DNA of 60,000 bases from Lingula anatina (GCF_001039355.2 NW_019773513.1:1578250-1638249); one strand, 5' to 3'. Shown: positions 13,401 to 27,491, numbered from the stretch's first letter. The notes: generated by a model from the letters alone, not told the origin. Made by a program: numbers and translations.

Positions 13401-16400
13401 ACATATGCTCGACCTTTCTCATATTGGCACCATTCTTTTCAATCTCAACTCTGCTGTGAACCATATCATGGCAGTAATGCTCAACGGTGTTGTTCTGAAA
13501 CATAACGCTATTTGTTTAAAAGGTCGCTGAAACAGATAGCGATAAACCAATTATAACAAGGTACTGAAAATTCTTTTTACGTGCCATAGACATGTGGACT
13601 AATCATCTCGCCTGCTGTTCGAATGCCGCGCAGCAGAAAGCAGCACATGTATACACATGTAGCTGTCAGTATAAAAGCCTGAATTGCACCACGACAAATC
13701 GAAACGATGGAAAAAATATGTGGGACGAGGTCGTTACAAAGCGGATGCAGTGAGACACTCTTTGATTTAAACGATGGTGTTTGAAAAGATATTCATTCCC
13801 TCTTACCTTTGACAATTCGAAGAAAATCTGTTCACGGATAAGTACATCTCCGCCAACAATATAGCAGTGGGTGACGCACTACCTTTTCAGCCTTCTACAA
13901 CTGTATGTGATACGTGCATCTCGGCATCATTGGTCACGATAGATTATGTGCATTTATATACCCATATTACATGTCAAAATAAACTGAAAAGCCTGCGAAT
14001 TCTAATAAAACATATAGCGTATATTTTCACATATCACCCGCATCCACTCCTAGTATGAAAACTGCTTGAAATACGAATTTCGCACACAACCTGGTGTATA
14101 GAGATTAATGACGCAAAGTCGGCATCATTAGAAAGCGAATACCTGGAATTGTTACGATGATCTCTGTCCGGTGATCCGTAAGCGATTGCGATTGTTCAAC
14201 CTCCACGTTGTTGAACCAGAAACAATCTGACTCCAATATAGGGGCTGTGTGGAAAATCTGGCTGGCTCAAACCAACTTCATCCCGTTCAATTACCGCTGT
14301 ATGGTCATACCGAACGTCGGCAAAACGAGCTTGCATCTGCTTAAGTGTCGTCACATATAGATGGCTTTCATTGACGCAACAGCAACAGACCAAGGATCAA
14401 GTCGCGGATTCCGGTTTCCTTATGATGCGTCTGACGAACGTTGTAGGCAATGCGAGGCCCCTTTAATTCTCCCTTTTAAATTCTTGTTCTTATTGTTATT
14501 AGCATTGTTGGTACCTTTTTTTCCCAGAACATGATAACCATTGGACATACCGGTAGCAACCGCCACACAAGAGACCCTTTACGAGATATTGTAGGCTTTT
14601 TTTCTGAAGGGATGTAGCATGTGATAGCCTTTATGCACATGAGTGTCTTTAAAAAAATTCACTTACACTAATATAAACAGACATTCACCTTAATATATTG
14701 TCTAGAAGATGAAACCTGACGCTCACGCGATTAAGCGCCATCCTGATTCCAAGAGATGAGGGCGCTCAGTAAAATATGCATGGTTATGACACTGATACAT
14801 CATGACATTGAGGAAGATTGATGTGACTGATGCTATACTTACTAACTGAGGCCCTTCACTCAAGGATGGACATAGACCCGTGACGGCCCAAGCTGACTCT
14901 ATTCTGGGCTGCTCTCGCTGCTCCCCTCCAGTTGGTCCCCTGCTGTGCCTCAGTGTCTCGTCTCCAGCTGTTTCAAGACCGGCCTCGCTTCCTTTTGCCT
15001 TGGGGTTTCCAGGTCAGGGTTTGTCGTGTGGTGCTGGGTGTACCCTGTACCAGGGCTACAGATTAACATTTTCACTAGATATTAGCAGATATGTCTCTGG
15101 TTAAATAGATAGCTTATCTCCGTACTCGCCTCAGCAAAAATAGTCCACAAAATAACAACTGCGGTCCTGGTAGAGGGTATGCTTGGTGCTGGCTTCCCGA
15201 TCCTATCCAGCCCAACTTTCTCCTCAGAATCTGTTTGGCCACTGATGGATGGTATACATCCACGATACACATGTACATATCCATGTATATCACTGCATAC
15301 AACCAACCGCATCTCTTACATGTGTGTTTACAACTGTTTTGCCCTCAACGTTTCAGACCACCCTTGGGGTTTGGCTTCAGTCAGTGTGTGTTCAATCAGA
15401 CAGAACGCGCGTTACATAAGTGAGATCTTGTTATGTTTTTTTTTTTTTTTTTTTTTTGGGGGGGGGGTATTGGGTAAATTAAACATGAATGTTGAAATAA
15501 ATGCTGGTAATATAATTTCTTTTTGCAAAAGGAATTATTCATAATCGAATTATTCCACAGATTTATAAAAAAATTTCAGTTTACATCGTACTCGGATATC
15601 TATTGCAAATTACAGGAAACACATAACCTCGTTGTTAACTCAATTTTACTCAGATACATTTGATCCTTCAACGCCCAACAGTGCGTCTGATCTTGCGTCA
15701 TGCTTGGTAAACTTAACGGTAAGGTGAACAGTTACATGTTAGTCTGGCGTCCGTTTAAGGGCCATACAAATGATTGGAAAACTTAATCATTATAATTGTA
15801 GAACCATACAGCAATACCTCTTTTTGTTCTCCATGTCCAATCTTTCGAATGGCTTTATGGCTGAATTTAAAAGAATGTAAACGTCATGCTTAAACAAAGG
15901 TTAGGAAGGGGTGAAAATTGCAAAAATGATATGTACTATCTATACGTTATTCATAGTTTATAGAGTTATTAAAATGGAACCCTCCCTCCGACGAGTCGAA
16001 ATTTGAAAACAAAAATTGTAATCACTTCTTCAAGGGACCTGCATGGAAACCGGCATCTTGCCTAATCTTGTAAGAAAATGACATTTTTTTCGCAACAGTA
16101 CAGATGTACGAATGGATGCGACGTTGTAAAGCACAAGAGTGTCTCTTCGATATTCAAACCAAGAAAATAATTTCTAGAGAAAAAATGATGATAAAACACG
16201 CTGTCTGCATAACATGTGAACTAGCCATGTTGATGGTTTTATCAGGGGACGCCCCACTGTAAGTGCGAAGAACCTTTTGGGGTTTAAAGCGGCACAAACT
16301 GACGAATTGTGAGATAACCTAATAGAGCTCGTTAGTGAGATATTTCTCTGTCTAGTTATTCTAACTTACTGTGCCAGAACTTCGTGAAACGGGCCCCAGG

Positions 16401-16643
16401 ACTGCCACCTCAATTTGTTAACAAAATGCCAATACTCTGCTATAAAAAAGAGAAATCAAGATTAATATATAACCTATACAACAAATGTCAATTTGGCTTT
16501 TTTTTATTTGCTTGACTGGGGCTTTACTTGAAACGAATTCCATCAACCCGACATCAGAAGTCCCTTCTTAAAATAGCCTGGTCAGCAATTAAGTCTATCA
16601 TTGATCTTTGCTGAACCTTAATGCAAAGATTAATGGGCATTAA
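7494..16643. other. Intergenic stretch without recognisable genes
   Basis: About 9.1 kb of AT-rich DNA. The longest frames (about 100-120 codons, for example plus-strand 13177-13530) have biased, low-information composition and no domain signature. The interval about 14870-15060 is noticeably richer in G and C than its surroundings but shows no coherent coding frame. It contains the T/G homopolymer junction at 15436-15467. Near 16360-16400 is a phrase (TTCGTGAAACGGGCCCC) that looks like the end of a dispersed repeat, but no second copy is present here. Confidence 0.65.
15436..15467. repeat. Poly-T/poly-G junction
   Basis: Twenty-two T residues run directly into ten G residues. Similar T-then-G junctions recur at 26889 and 52237. 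The exact length is likely unreliable in any sequencing technology. Confidence 0.93.
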
Positions 16644-16883
16644 ACATCCATGGTAATTGGTATTACCACCAAAACTTTGCCTTTAAATTAATGCACACAG
16701 TTCTTTAATGTTTGCCGGAGACAAACCGGGGTTTAAACCATACATATACCCGTCTATTGATACATCCATGGTAATTGGTATTACCACCAAAACTTTGCCT
16801 TTAAATTAATGCACACAGTTCTTTAATGTTTGCCGGAGACAAACCGGGGTTTAAACCATACATATACCCGTCTATTGATACAT
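16644..16883 (+). repeat. Perfect 118-bp tandem duplication
   Basis: Two directly adjacent copies (16644-16761 and 16762-16879), with the match continuing four bases further. I see no mismatch between the copies, so the duplication is very recent or an assembly artefact. The unit contains the small inverted repeat GGTAAT-TGGT-ATTACC and no coding potential. Confidence 0.96.
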
Positions 16884-19800
16884 TTGCACATTTAATTGGC
16901 CAACATTGCAAACAATCCAATCATATGATAAAATTTGCTCTGAAGGAGACAGCGAGAATTTTTGCCTGAAATTAATCATTTAAACTGAAATCATGAATTT
17001 GCTGAGTAATAAACTGGATGGATACTGTAAGACTCTACAATGTCTGAAGGATATGGGCATCAATATATATTCCCTTGCACGAATCGAGCATAATACATCC
17101 TAATGATGATATCTGATTTCCGTCTGGCGGTATTCACTTATATTACTGTGCAGTGAGAAAAAAACTCAATTAGTGCACATATGTTCATGTGTCTTGCCAT
17201 CGCACAGTCAAATGGGCCTAAGGCCATGCCTTTGGCATAGGAATCGCTATTGTCAGGCAATTAAATCGCAGAATGTCCAGAAATAAGGTGTGCACTGTTT
17301 GCCCACCAGCTGCTTGTTATCTTAAAAAAACATTTTTGAGGTGTAAATAAGTACATCGTGTTGTTAATAACCCTTAAGATGTAGGGATAACTAATGCTTG
17401 GGCAGTTTAGTGACACGAATATGAAGACAACTTCAACAAAACAATGTTAGGTTCCCACGTAAAAGGACGGTTATGCGAGGTTATACATGTAATACTTCAC
17501 ACCAATCCATCAATAGCATAGCGTGTCTTATCCTGAAGTGCTTCCAAATTACACGTGCTCTTTAAAGTTAGATCACAAAAAAAAAAAGTTTATCGAGAGG
17601 GAAGATGGCTCTGGACAGAAATGATACAGCTTTCTTTATTTCCCCAGGCAGCATGGGTCGACGTGTTTTCATATGTTCCTTTGGATCTACGTGGTGCCTG
17701 CGCGTCTTTGTGCTATCTTAAGTGGAAATGAGAACCCAAAGGATGCAGATGCAGTCATAATAAGCTTCGAAAGTTTTTTTAATATCAACGCATTAAATAT
17801 GTGGCCAATTGTACGGAATTCCCAAAAACAGCTGACAGGCGACGAGGCTTGAAAATAATGACATCTTTAACTTGTGAAAATACTTGGAATAACCGTTGAT
17901 CTTTTTATTCAACTGTAACTGAATTGCTTAACCCGTAGTTGTTTTAATTCAAGAAATCGGCCGGCAAATAAGGTTGTCATGCGGGCGCTGAGGTAAGAAT
18001 AAAAAGGTCAAATTATAAAACGCCTCGTTTATCGCTAAATGTGGAGGAAACGTGCACTTTGCAGCTGCTATACTGTATTTATCAGATGTGTACATGTAGT
18101 GCCACTCTTATCTTATCAGACTTTACGAAGGTTATTTTACATGCTCTTTGCCAACGTTTTGCTGCATTGTATGGGGGGAGGTATGTGTGATCATTTAATG
18201 TTATGTTATTACTATCCCCCGTCTTGTAACTTCATATAATATTACTTTTCGACTTTTTAATAAATGACAATTTTCAGTTATATAGATTTATTTCTTATTT
18301 AATTTGAGCAAAAACCGAGCTTGGTTGTGCTTGTGAATATTTGATTACAAAAAGTTTATTTTACATCATTTTACAAAATGTTATGACTTGTCTTTCAATG
18401 TTAGTGTCAGTAAACAGATGGGCATCCACTTTTTCCCTTTGCCTTACACCGCTCCTCTATTCAGCCTACGAACCAAATACATTGTACGTATGTGGTTCAC
18501 AGCGCGTGGTTAAGATGAACATACAGTGTTTGGATGTTAAACACTCATGCTAGAGAAGCTGGTATTTAACCCCCCCCCCTTTCCCCAACCCCTCCCGTTA
18601 TGATGTGTCAGAAAGGCACGGACATTTACCTGTATTTCACATCATCACGAAGACAACGAATGCAATGTGACAAAAAATGAGAGGACTCTTATAAAAAAGA
18701 GTCTATCAACCCAGTGCCTGTGTAATTTATTTCATTCAGTGGATATCAATATCTCATCTACATTTACCAAGAATACTCCTGGCGTCTCTTTGAAGACGAA
18801 GTAGAAGGAAAAACAATATATCTCTGTGAAAGGATATCACGGTTGGATCATAAACTGTAATTAGATTGATACAGCTTAGTGCGCCTCCACATTTCAAATT
18901 TTCACTGTAAGCCGACTGAGCCATTTGTGAATAATTCGATTGATTTTAAAAGCTTTCAGAAGTGTTTATTAGTAGAGGTCAGCCAAGACCAATACCGGGG
19001 ATATAGTACATATATTAAGAAACATACAAAAAAGTATAAATATCAATTCCCAAACTGTGTATAGTGAAGCTCGAAAAAAACGAGGCATGAGCTGATAAGT
19101 TTGCAGCAGGGTTTTTGTAACAAAGTATTTCCGCATTGAATCCTCAACTATGGCTTACATAATCTCCCGAGACTGAAACAGTCAATACTGTTCCCTTGTT
19201 TAATTTGTCGGCGTTTTCCCAATCCAATTTTATAGCATCAAAGCAGACGGAAACAGCAAGTTTCTTTTTACAAAATTACAAATACGTTTTTTTCTGTAAG
19301 TTTGTACACAATGTACGCATAGGTTTGATGAGGGGTTCTGTCTAACTTCTTGTTACAAATACACTGCACAGAAAGTAACGCTAAACACCTGAGAACGCTA
19401 CGTGACGCCTAAGGTGTTTAAAATCAACTACCCTTTCAAACACTGCAGGGCAAAATGGCATTTGAGAGCAAAGCAAACAACGTATCCTGAGAGGACCGAT
19501 CGGTTTTCATATATGAAATCATTGCGATAAATCATTACTCCGTGAGTTATAGCTGTCATCCTGTCCTGAAAACGAGTTTCGAAAATGTGAAATACACACA
19601 CAAACCGATCATTTCAGCAGAGAGGTAAACAGCACTCTCTTAAACTAAATCAAATGATGGCGGGCGACTAATGCGAGGTCTTATTTGTTTTTGCTCTCAC
19701 GATCGAATTTTTCCAGCAATGGACTGGGATTTGCCGTGGCTTTACATTTGATCATTTGGTAACTATGTGATCCGCGGTATTCAGTTCCAATGATACACTT

Positions 19801-21146
19801 AGAAGTACCATTGTAAAACCTGAATAACCAATTTTAACCAGATACAGATACTTACGTTTCCATAAGCCCCTTATAATGTCCAATCTTCGACCTAAGATAT
19901 CTTTCCCTGCCTATTTAACGATCCTCCCGTTCGGCAAAATGCCACAGATAATTAAGTATTTATGCTAGACTATTCTTTAAATGTTCGATTTCAGAAAATG
20001 GTTGTGAAAAGTTATTTTTTCTTGAAAAAAAATAACTCTATATCGTATTTGTTTCTTAAACGGGAATAAAACCAGGAAAACGGAACTAATAATCTATATA
20101 TGTGAATTCGCCGTCGATGTTTTTGTAGATCATTACTCTTCCAATAATGACAAAGCGGTTTCTTTGGCAGCAGTTCATAGTTTTACATTATTAGCGTACG
20201 TCTTCATTATGGTCCGTATTCAGACGCACTTATCAATCAAATCTATATTGAAATGTATATTCAAATGCCGTGTCATTCACGGACTCACAACAGTTCTTTA
20301 TTAACTTCAACTTCAAAAACCTTTATTTGTGTTGTCTTATATGAATACCATAAAGGAAGTGGGTTAAATTTTCTCAACAGAAAACTACAATTGTCAAAAT
20401 GTTACCCTATCTGTGAAATAAGATAGCGGTTATTGATCCAAAAATAATTTCACTGAACTGGATTAAGCGCTATATCAAAGACAGGAGCATGGGTTTTATG
20501 TCGTTTTAGAGAATATTAGCCAATTTCCGCCGATGCCTCATAGAACAGAAATTACCCTATCCCTGAGTCGAGCATTGACAGAGATGACTTAAACTGTTTC
20601 TATTTCTGCTCTGTTTCTTTGAGATGGCCGTGCCACTGAAACATGCACCTCAAACAATTGTTGTAAGAATTGTAATTATATTTTTACTGTTAAGGCAATA
20701 ACTACAACGGAAATTTAAAATTTTTATATCATTACAACTGTATATGCAAGGAAGTTTTTATGGTTAAGAATTAATGAAATCCTTTTGTTTTAAATTAACT
20801 CTTCCCTAATCATTCTTTTAATGTTTTGCTATAATTTGCATCAGTGAGTCTTTTTTAACAAAGTATTTTAAACAAAGAGTACACATTTTTATTCCAAACT
20901 GTGTTTCTGTCTAAATTTACTATTTTTCTTATGATCTCAACATTCGAACTAAGGGCAGTATTCATTTCAATAAGTTCTATCCTTTTAATAACAAAAACCT
21001 AGCTTCGGTAAGCTTTGCCAGCATTCAAAGCCACATATCAATCATATCTCGAAAATAATGCGAAATAATGCCATTGTATTTTTAGTTTTTTTACGATTAT
21101 GTACGTGCATCAGTGTATGCATGTAAAACAAGAGGAAACCTTCAAG

Positions 21147-21191
<45 letters not shown>

Positions 21192-24100
21192 ATGCATGTA
21201 GCGTACTGTGTTTGTTTTCATTCTATAGAAATACCATACGAAGGAGACCAAGTAGAATGTCTAGTTTCGGTTCATTTAGATTATCCATGAACTACATTTC
21301 ATTCCACTTGAAGCAAATTATAAAAAAACCCAAAATATTAGCTGTAGTTGGTGTGCTGTTTTCAGATATGAGAAATTGCATCAGAGGGGCAGAGGGACCA
21401 AGCGCAATTGCATCCAATTAGAGACTTAGAGGACATAATTGCCGTATTGAACTATCACAGGGAGACCAACTAAAGCATTTCTGTGTGGAAGAAGCTACTC
21501 AATTCCTCAATTCAAAGAATGCATTCTTGTCTCACGTTAACGAAGTAAATTTTAGTTAAGGGCCTGTGGCGTAAATAAAGTGGTGAAAATGCTTTTGTAC
21601 GGGGTTGCTAAAAAACAATCAGTTTTTGGTAATTTACAGAATATTGGTGGTTTGAGATACATTTTTTTTTTTGCAAAAATGCACGTCATAAGTCTGTGAA
21701 GGTACCTACAAACAATGTTTATACTTGTAAGTTGTACGATCGTATTTTATTATCTTATCGTCTTTGCTGTATGCACTCGAGAAACACATTACTATTAACA
21801 TACCACCAGTATAAATGTAAAAGGCTCCAAGCCCTCTGTAAAAGTACACATTTATCACATAACATAAAGAGACGAAATAAAACATTTAAGAGTATTTTAA
21901 AAAGGGTGTTACACATTTACATGTGCTGTGAAGGGGAAAGTGGGCTTTATATTGCCGTTTGGGTCATTTTGATTGTTGCCCAAATGCTAGCGTAAAACAT
22001 ATACGCCTATTATTTTCAATAGCTAATCAGACCTGTTGCATGATTTATTATTTATGACTTTATTCACCCCCTTTTCCCCTTTAATGGTGACAATGAATGG
22101 ATTCCATTTGCTCTCTCTGATACACATATCAGAACATCTAAAACGTTGGCATAAATAGCACCATTCGCACAATAAATGTACTTCAGGTTTAACGAGAGTC
22201 ATTGTCCACTTCACTCTCCGCCGTTATGAAAGTATCGAAAAATGGCATTATCGCGTGTTGGACTTGTTTTGCAGAAATACGCAGGATCCTAGAAAATAAC
22301 CTTGCAATTTCCGTGTTAAACGATAACACCGCATCTCCAAACAGTCGTCATACAACGGGGGTCCAGGGAATGACACAGCGGAAACACGCGCTTCCCTTGG
22401 CCTGTGAGGAACCCTATTTTTCATTTGCTATTTATACGCTGCTGCCCCAAACACTTGGTACACGTGAAGACTTTTTTGTCAGCATGAGGTCGTTGCCTGC
22501 AACAGCGATGCCAATGGTTATTGCAATTCATTTTGGTCCTCTGACATGACTTAAAACAAATATAACAGTTTCCGAACCAAACTATCAGACCAGAGCGTAA
22601 GGGCTGACTTTCTCCTCGTTATTTTTGGTTGGATTTTGAAGTTACCTTAATACTTTTTTGAATCATGCCACGTGCTACTGACATAAAAATTTAACAAAAA
22701 TGGAAAACTGTATCTTCTAGGGGGTTGCAGTGATTCTTCGGCATTGGATAGTGATGTCCCTTAGATAAAGACATTCCCTGTGGTGGCCGTGTGCAAATGC
22801 GTAGACTTTTTATTTGTCGGTAAAAACAATTCAACAGATTATGACAGATGGTGACAGATACCATGTTAGAGTGTATTTTGTCGCAACGGCTTAAGCCATT
22901 GGATCACCTGGTGAAAGTTCAAGGTCAGCTGCTACATACCGTATTTTCATGCAACAGCCAATAAATAACTACGCAACACTGTGACGTAAGCATAGTGGGT
23001 ATATTGAGGCTATCGATGCCATTCAAGAAACCTGTAGGTCCATGTGGTGTGTGTTGAAAGTTGAATCAATTCTCTTCTTAACTGGAAAATTCAGGTTAAT
23101 TTGCAAACAGTTTATTTTAAAGGAGAAGTACCACAGGCAAAAACCATTTTTTATAAAAATTGCCATATTTTCATTCTATCTTTCACTTGCATCTTCTACA
23201 GATATATTACAACAACTTTCCTCAATCTAGCAAGTGCTTATACCTACAAAATAAGAATTAATAAAATGAATGACATTGTCATTGTGTTCTATTCTTTCAG
23301 TATTAGAGAATAAACCCAGGGTGACAAGATAAGGAAATAAGAAAGGGGTTAAATTGCATACATGTAGAACACGAGTATCCAAAAGCAAAAATACAGACGA
23401 AATGGAGACAAGACAATGTAACTTTTTTTGAAATTTTAAAGTTTGTTTAATGTGTGTTGTGATCGATAGCTTCAGAAGGTAAAAAAAAACCGGTGGGTAC
23501 ATTTATAACGGGTATAAATGACATTTGATGGGTGGGGGCATAAAATGAATAGATTGAGAGAAATTGAGAAACAATAGCATTGTTTGATAGATTTAAATAT
23601 ACCTACTGGTATAGCATTCAACCCAACGTCAAAGATGGCATATACAGAAACAGGGTAATGCGTGTGACATTTCTTGTACAGCAAGATCAATAACTCAAGA
23701 CGACATGTTTAGATAAACGATTTTTCATTTGACATCATCGTTACAGGAAACACACGATCGTTGCAAAATGATCGACAAAAATAGAGTACACGACCCATTA
23801 ACTCTATCCATACTGTACATTTCCCTCAAATTGTGGTTACGAATGAAGATTGGCTTCGTAATTGACTGTGCTTTTATTTTATTATGTTTTATATATAAGC
23901 TGTTGCTCAAAATTATTGTCACGCACAATAAAATATATGGATTTTGCAACAGATGTCAAATTTTCTGTAATGTTCAGTTGTACCATTGCAGACACAAAAT
24001 AAACATGCAAAAGAAAAAACAAACACGACTATACTGCACACTCCCTGCATTTAAAATAGGGTTTTCAATATGGCCCCTGAAAAAAAAGCCCTTTGATTAC

Positions 24101-24210
24101 AGACTATATAAAAACATAAAAGCTCCTAATTCTCAATGGAATGTTACAACCAGTTTCATAATTGCTCTTACATTTCTTTATTGATTGTAAGAATAATACA
24201 ATCATTAATA
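16884..24210. other. Intergenic stretch without recognisable genes
   Basis: About 7.3 kb with scattered short frames only. The longest, plus-strand 23729-24184 (151 codons), is rich in I, L, K, C and Y and has no recognisable domain, as expected of chance frames in AT-rich DNA. Small perfect hairpins occur at 18684-18703 (GACTCTT arms, 6-base loop) and 20011-20036 (GTTATTTTTT arms). A C-rich patch at about 18570-18596 and a TG microsatellite at 21153-21188 are the other obvious structures. Confidence 0.65.
21153..21188. repeat. (TG)18 microsatellite
   Basis: A perfect TG run of 36 bases. Frames reading through it give Val-Cys or Thr-His runs that are artefacts of the repeat. Confidence 0.98.
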
Positions 24211-24883
24211 TCAATAGCGGGTGTGACCCACATGTGCACGATAAATACCCTACAATACGCCACTGGGCATACTGTTCACTATAGTGCCATCAATCTTTGC
24301 TGGAGGATTCCACTCTACTCTTGGGTCAAATCTTGTCTCGACTGTAGCCTGTTTTACTGGTTATGGGTTTCCCCTGCATACAACTTTCGCCAACTCGTCC
24401 CATCTGGGTTTATTTCTGGACATTTGGAGTGTTGGTCCATGAGCAGAATCTAGCATTCGCAGATTGGGGATAGCATCTTCATGCCGTAAACGAGAGTTGT
24501 CCTGGAAGATTGCACTTGCAACTGGGATCAAATGATTTTGGCGTTGGTAGAGTAGGGATCTGGATTCAGCTGCGACGATCACATTGTTGACTGTTCGGTT
24601 TCTGTTCTACGCATCCTCTCCACGTGTTCGGCTTCTTAATCGTCCTTCTTCTCTTAAAACTATGTTGGACGAGTATCCGGTTCACAGTTCGGAGGGAAAG
24701 ACGAAGCAACTGATGAGCTCGTGTTTTGTAGCAATGGCAATGGTAGATTAGGTGCGGGTTCTTCTGGCAATGTTGACGATGGTACGGGCGGTCAGGTATA
24801 TCGAAATTGAGGGTCCGTGTAACTGAAAGTCCGCCCTCCATTCGGTTATAATGGTTAGGGTTAGCCTGACCTAAGTGGGTCAA
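24211..24883 (-). mobile_element. Decayed Tc1-type transposase (broken pseudogene)
   Basis: Remnant of a Tc1/mariner-superfamily DDE transposase on the minus strand, spread over at least two frames. From its N-terminal side: a GGLSVTRT segment, the second DNA-binding helix phrase LSLRTVNRIL (about 24690-24660), a VAAESRSLLYQ block where the first catalytic Asp of the usual SDESR is replaced, then FQDN, a phrase resembling the PDLNP motif (CPEINP, in a shifted frame), RWDEL, and finally GHTRY immediately before a stop at 24213-24211, the typical Tc1 C-terminus. About 100 residues between the first Asp block and QDN are missing. With frameshifts, an internal deletion and loss of at least one catalytic residue it cannot be active. 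Terminal inverted repeats were not identified, so the outer limits are approximate. Confidence 0.87.
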
Positions 24884-26888
24884 AATCTAGGGCTAGGCTT
24901 ATCTGTACAAATGAATAGGAAGCGGACTCCTTATCATGGAGGACACCGGGCGACAGAGGCATGGAGTTGGCCTGTGTATTTGGCTACACTGTCGGTCGTA
25001 GCTCTCCCCTCCCCTGGTGTACTCTAATAACAGTTCGCCTGGAAATGCCGGGTTTCCTGATTCCCATTTGGAATACAACTATCTGGTCCCTAGCTAAGAC
25101 CAATGTCAGTCGGTCCTGGCACTGGGCATGGCTTCAGCTATAGTTTTTTGGATATTAGATCTCAACTACTACAAGATCCAGGGTAATGCTTGAAGATTCC
25201 ATTTTATATCAAAACAAAAACATCTATTCGCACACCCCTCACACCCTTAACTTGTCAGAGCGGCAAATCCGTCGACATGTGCTCATATTTGGCATTGGTA
25301 ATGTCAAACGGTCATTGTTTACTGTGGGGAAGAAAGAATCCAAAATATCAACATAAACACAGATTTAAAACCTGTAACATTATTAAAAACCGAAATTCTA
25401 GAGGGTGAGACATCCATTTTGAGCAACAGCGTATTTTATTTTATTTTATTTTACATTATTTATTATTTATATATTATATTATATTTTGTTTTGTTTATTT
25501 GTTCAATTATTTATTTATTTATCTATCTCCTTAATGAAAAATTTGATAAGTGATCAGGCAAAGGAGCGTCAACAGTGAATAGTGATCATGATTCTCTGAC
25601 ACAAACAAAGGAGGGGATTTTAACAATAAAAGAGGAAAAAAAACAGTTTCGTTTAAATCTGATCTTGCCAATCAACGACTTGACGGCAGAGCTCGGTTAA
25701 AGTTATCTGGACAGGCATGACCTAATCAAAAACAGCATCAGTCCACATCAGTGACATTTAGAAATCTTCATTAGAATTCGATTTGCACGCGTTGACAACA
25801 ATGGCTATCGAAAACACTTCAGTTGGGAAAGTGGAACAAAGACATTATTACAGCAAGGACTTCTACCTTGTTTTGCAAATATTTCATCCATATCGCTACA
25901 CGCTTACTGGTACTTTCCACTTTTTTTAATATAGCATTTCGTGTGGTAATTATATGAGGAATTTTATTAGATAACAACACTGATCCTGTATAAACACTTG
26001 TTTAAAGAAAATAACTCGATATACTGGCCGACTATATCGTGGAATTTCTTCTAAGCCGCTTATTTGGCATGTATACACATTCTTTAATACTTCGGATTAA
26101 TGAATTTCAGGTAAGATCATTTGATCCAGTTGATAATCAGGCGAAAGAAACACGCGATGCCATATATCCCCAATAGTAAACTTGTTGTCATAAAAGTGTG
26201 GAGATACATGTAGCTTAATTGATTGAACATTTAACATTTAGAAATGAAATAACTGAATCGTGATTTTCGTCTTTGGAAGATTTCATTCAAACGGGTACAT
26301 GTAGTTAGTGGTAATGCCTTCATGTAACGGCACCCCGTCTTGAAGGGCGTCTTTTGGTTCATTCAGTCGGAATGGATCCCAGGAATTCAACATCCCATAT
26401 TGATGTGTTAGTTTGATATGACGTTATTTTAAGTGCCAAGGATAATTAAAACTATAAAGCCATAAACTATATACCTAAAGTATAAAGAAAGAAGTTCAGA
26501 TCGAAAAGAAGAAAACAAACATCCATCATGTATGAAACTCATACCAATTAGATTCTTTATTATGGGGATTCTCTACTCTCTACCAGTGCCACAGATTGGT
26601 TTTTCACTAAATATACACAGCCGTCTCGGGCTAATTCACGACACAATCCTTACTGCACAGAAAAGTAATTATCTGTGAATATACAGTGAAAATCAATTGG
26701 TGGCTCTGGTAGAGGGTACAAGTAGGTATTCTCCTCAAATGTCAAGAAAAAAATTCCGAGTTGAACAGTGCGCACTCTGCACCGCCATATAAATAACACT
26801 AAAACTGTACAAGAGTTGTGCAGTTAAAGATTGATGTGTATTTTTAATTTAATTTAATTTTATTCTATTTTATATTATTTTGTTGTTG

Positions 26889-26913
26889 TTTTTTTTTTTG
26901 GGGGGGGAGGGGG
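26889..26913. repeat. Poly-T/poly-G junction
   Basis: A run of about eleven T residues followed by eight G residues, then AGGGGGG. Second of three similar T-to-G junctions in the window. Confidence 0.9.
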
Positions 26914-27025
26914 TGTTTGTTTGCTAATGAATTTGTTGATAAAAGCATGCTTTCGAGCATATATTGTCTTTACGTGCCTATCTAGGTATCTGTAGACCTA
27001 CAAGTGTGAACCATAATTGTTTTTT

Positions 27026-27037
27026 CTCTCTCTCTCT

Positions 27038-27068
<31 letters not shown>
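27026..27068. repeat. (CT)n followed by T28
   Basis: A 15-base CT run continuing into 28 T residues and then GCAG. It looks like a strong polypyrimidine tract with a 3' splice AG, but no exon follows that I can recognise. Confidence 0.95.
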
Positions 27069-27491
27069 GCAGTAAACAGAGATTTCATGTTGCCGTAAAA
27101 CGAGCCGTAGTAGACAGAATAGGCAAATTACCTTTGTGCATAAGGGACGTGTATATGATGTACTAAATGATGTTCTCAGGAGCTTTCCTAAATTGAATAA
27201 ATTGTGGCGAGGCTGTTTAATAGCCGTCTACCGCCTCTATGCCGCAGTTTAAGAGAGGACTAGATTAACTTCGAACTCGTAAAACAACAGAAATGTCATG
27301 TAAAGAACTAAACAATGATTGAAGAGGATCAGCTTGATTATAACCACATACTCCCGGCGCTAAAAACTAAAAAGTAAAACATGCCCCTATGCGCGGTAAT
27401 ATCAGTGCAGTGAAATCAGCATATTCTATTCAAAATTAGGGGGTTTTGTGTGGGGAAACATGTATGATCTCCCTTTGTATGTATGTATGAC

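Larger units (their letters stand above)
24884..27491. other. Intergenic stretch with AT-rich and homopolymer tracts
   Basis: No supportable gene. The segment about 25429-25525 is a low-complexity TTTTA/TATT-rich tract. Homopolymer and CT tracts at 26889-26913 and 27026-27068 are listed separately. The interval 24930-25140 is locally GC-richer and may be the outer part of the adjacent Tc1 element or another repeat, which I cannot show. Confidence 0.6.

Noticed and set aside
13177-13530. 117-codon plus-strand frame with hydrophobic stretches
   Set aside because: Hydrophobic runs are expected from T-rich DNA; no signal, domain or splice context.
16250-16400. MITE ending in TTCGTGAAACGGGCCCC
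   Set aside because: The phrase looks like a repeat terminus, but no convincing opposite inverted end or second copy is present in the window.
21099-21421. Frames with Val-Cys or Thr-His runs
   Set aside because: Direct translation of the TG/CA microsatellite.
23729-24184. 151-codon plus-strand open frame
   Set aside because: Composition (many I, L, K, C, Y) and lack of any motif fit a chance frame in AT-rich DNA; there is no supporting context.
24566-24883. Intact small transposase gene
   Set aside because: It is one frame of a frameshifted and internally deleted Tc1 copy lacking catalytic residues.
27026-27072. Polypyrimidine tract ending in GCAG as a 3' splice site
   Set aside because: No exon-like frame or donor follows; the tract is a simple CT/T repeat.
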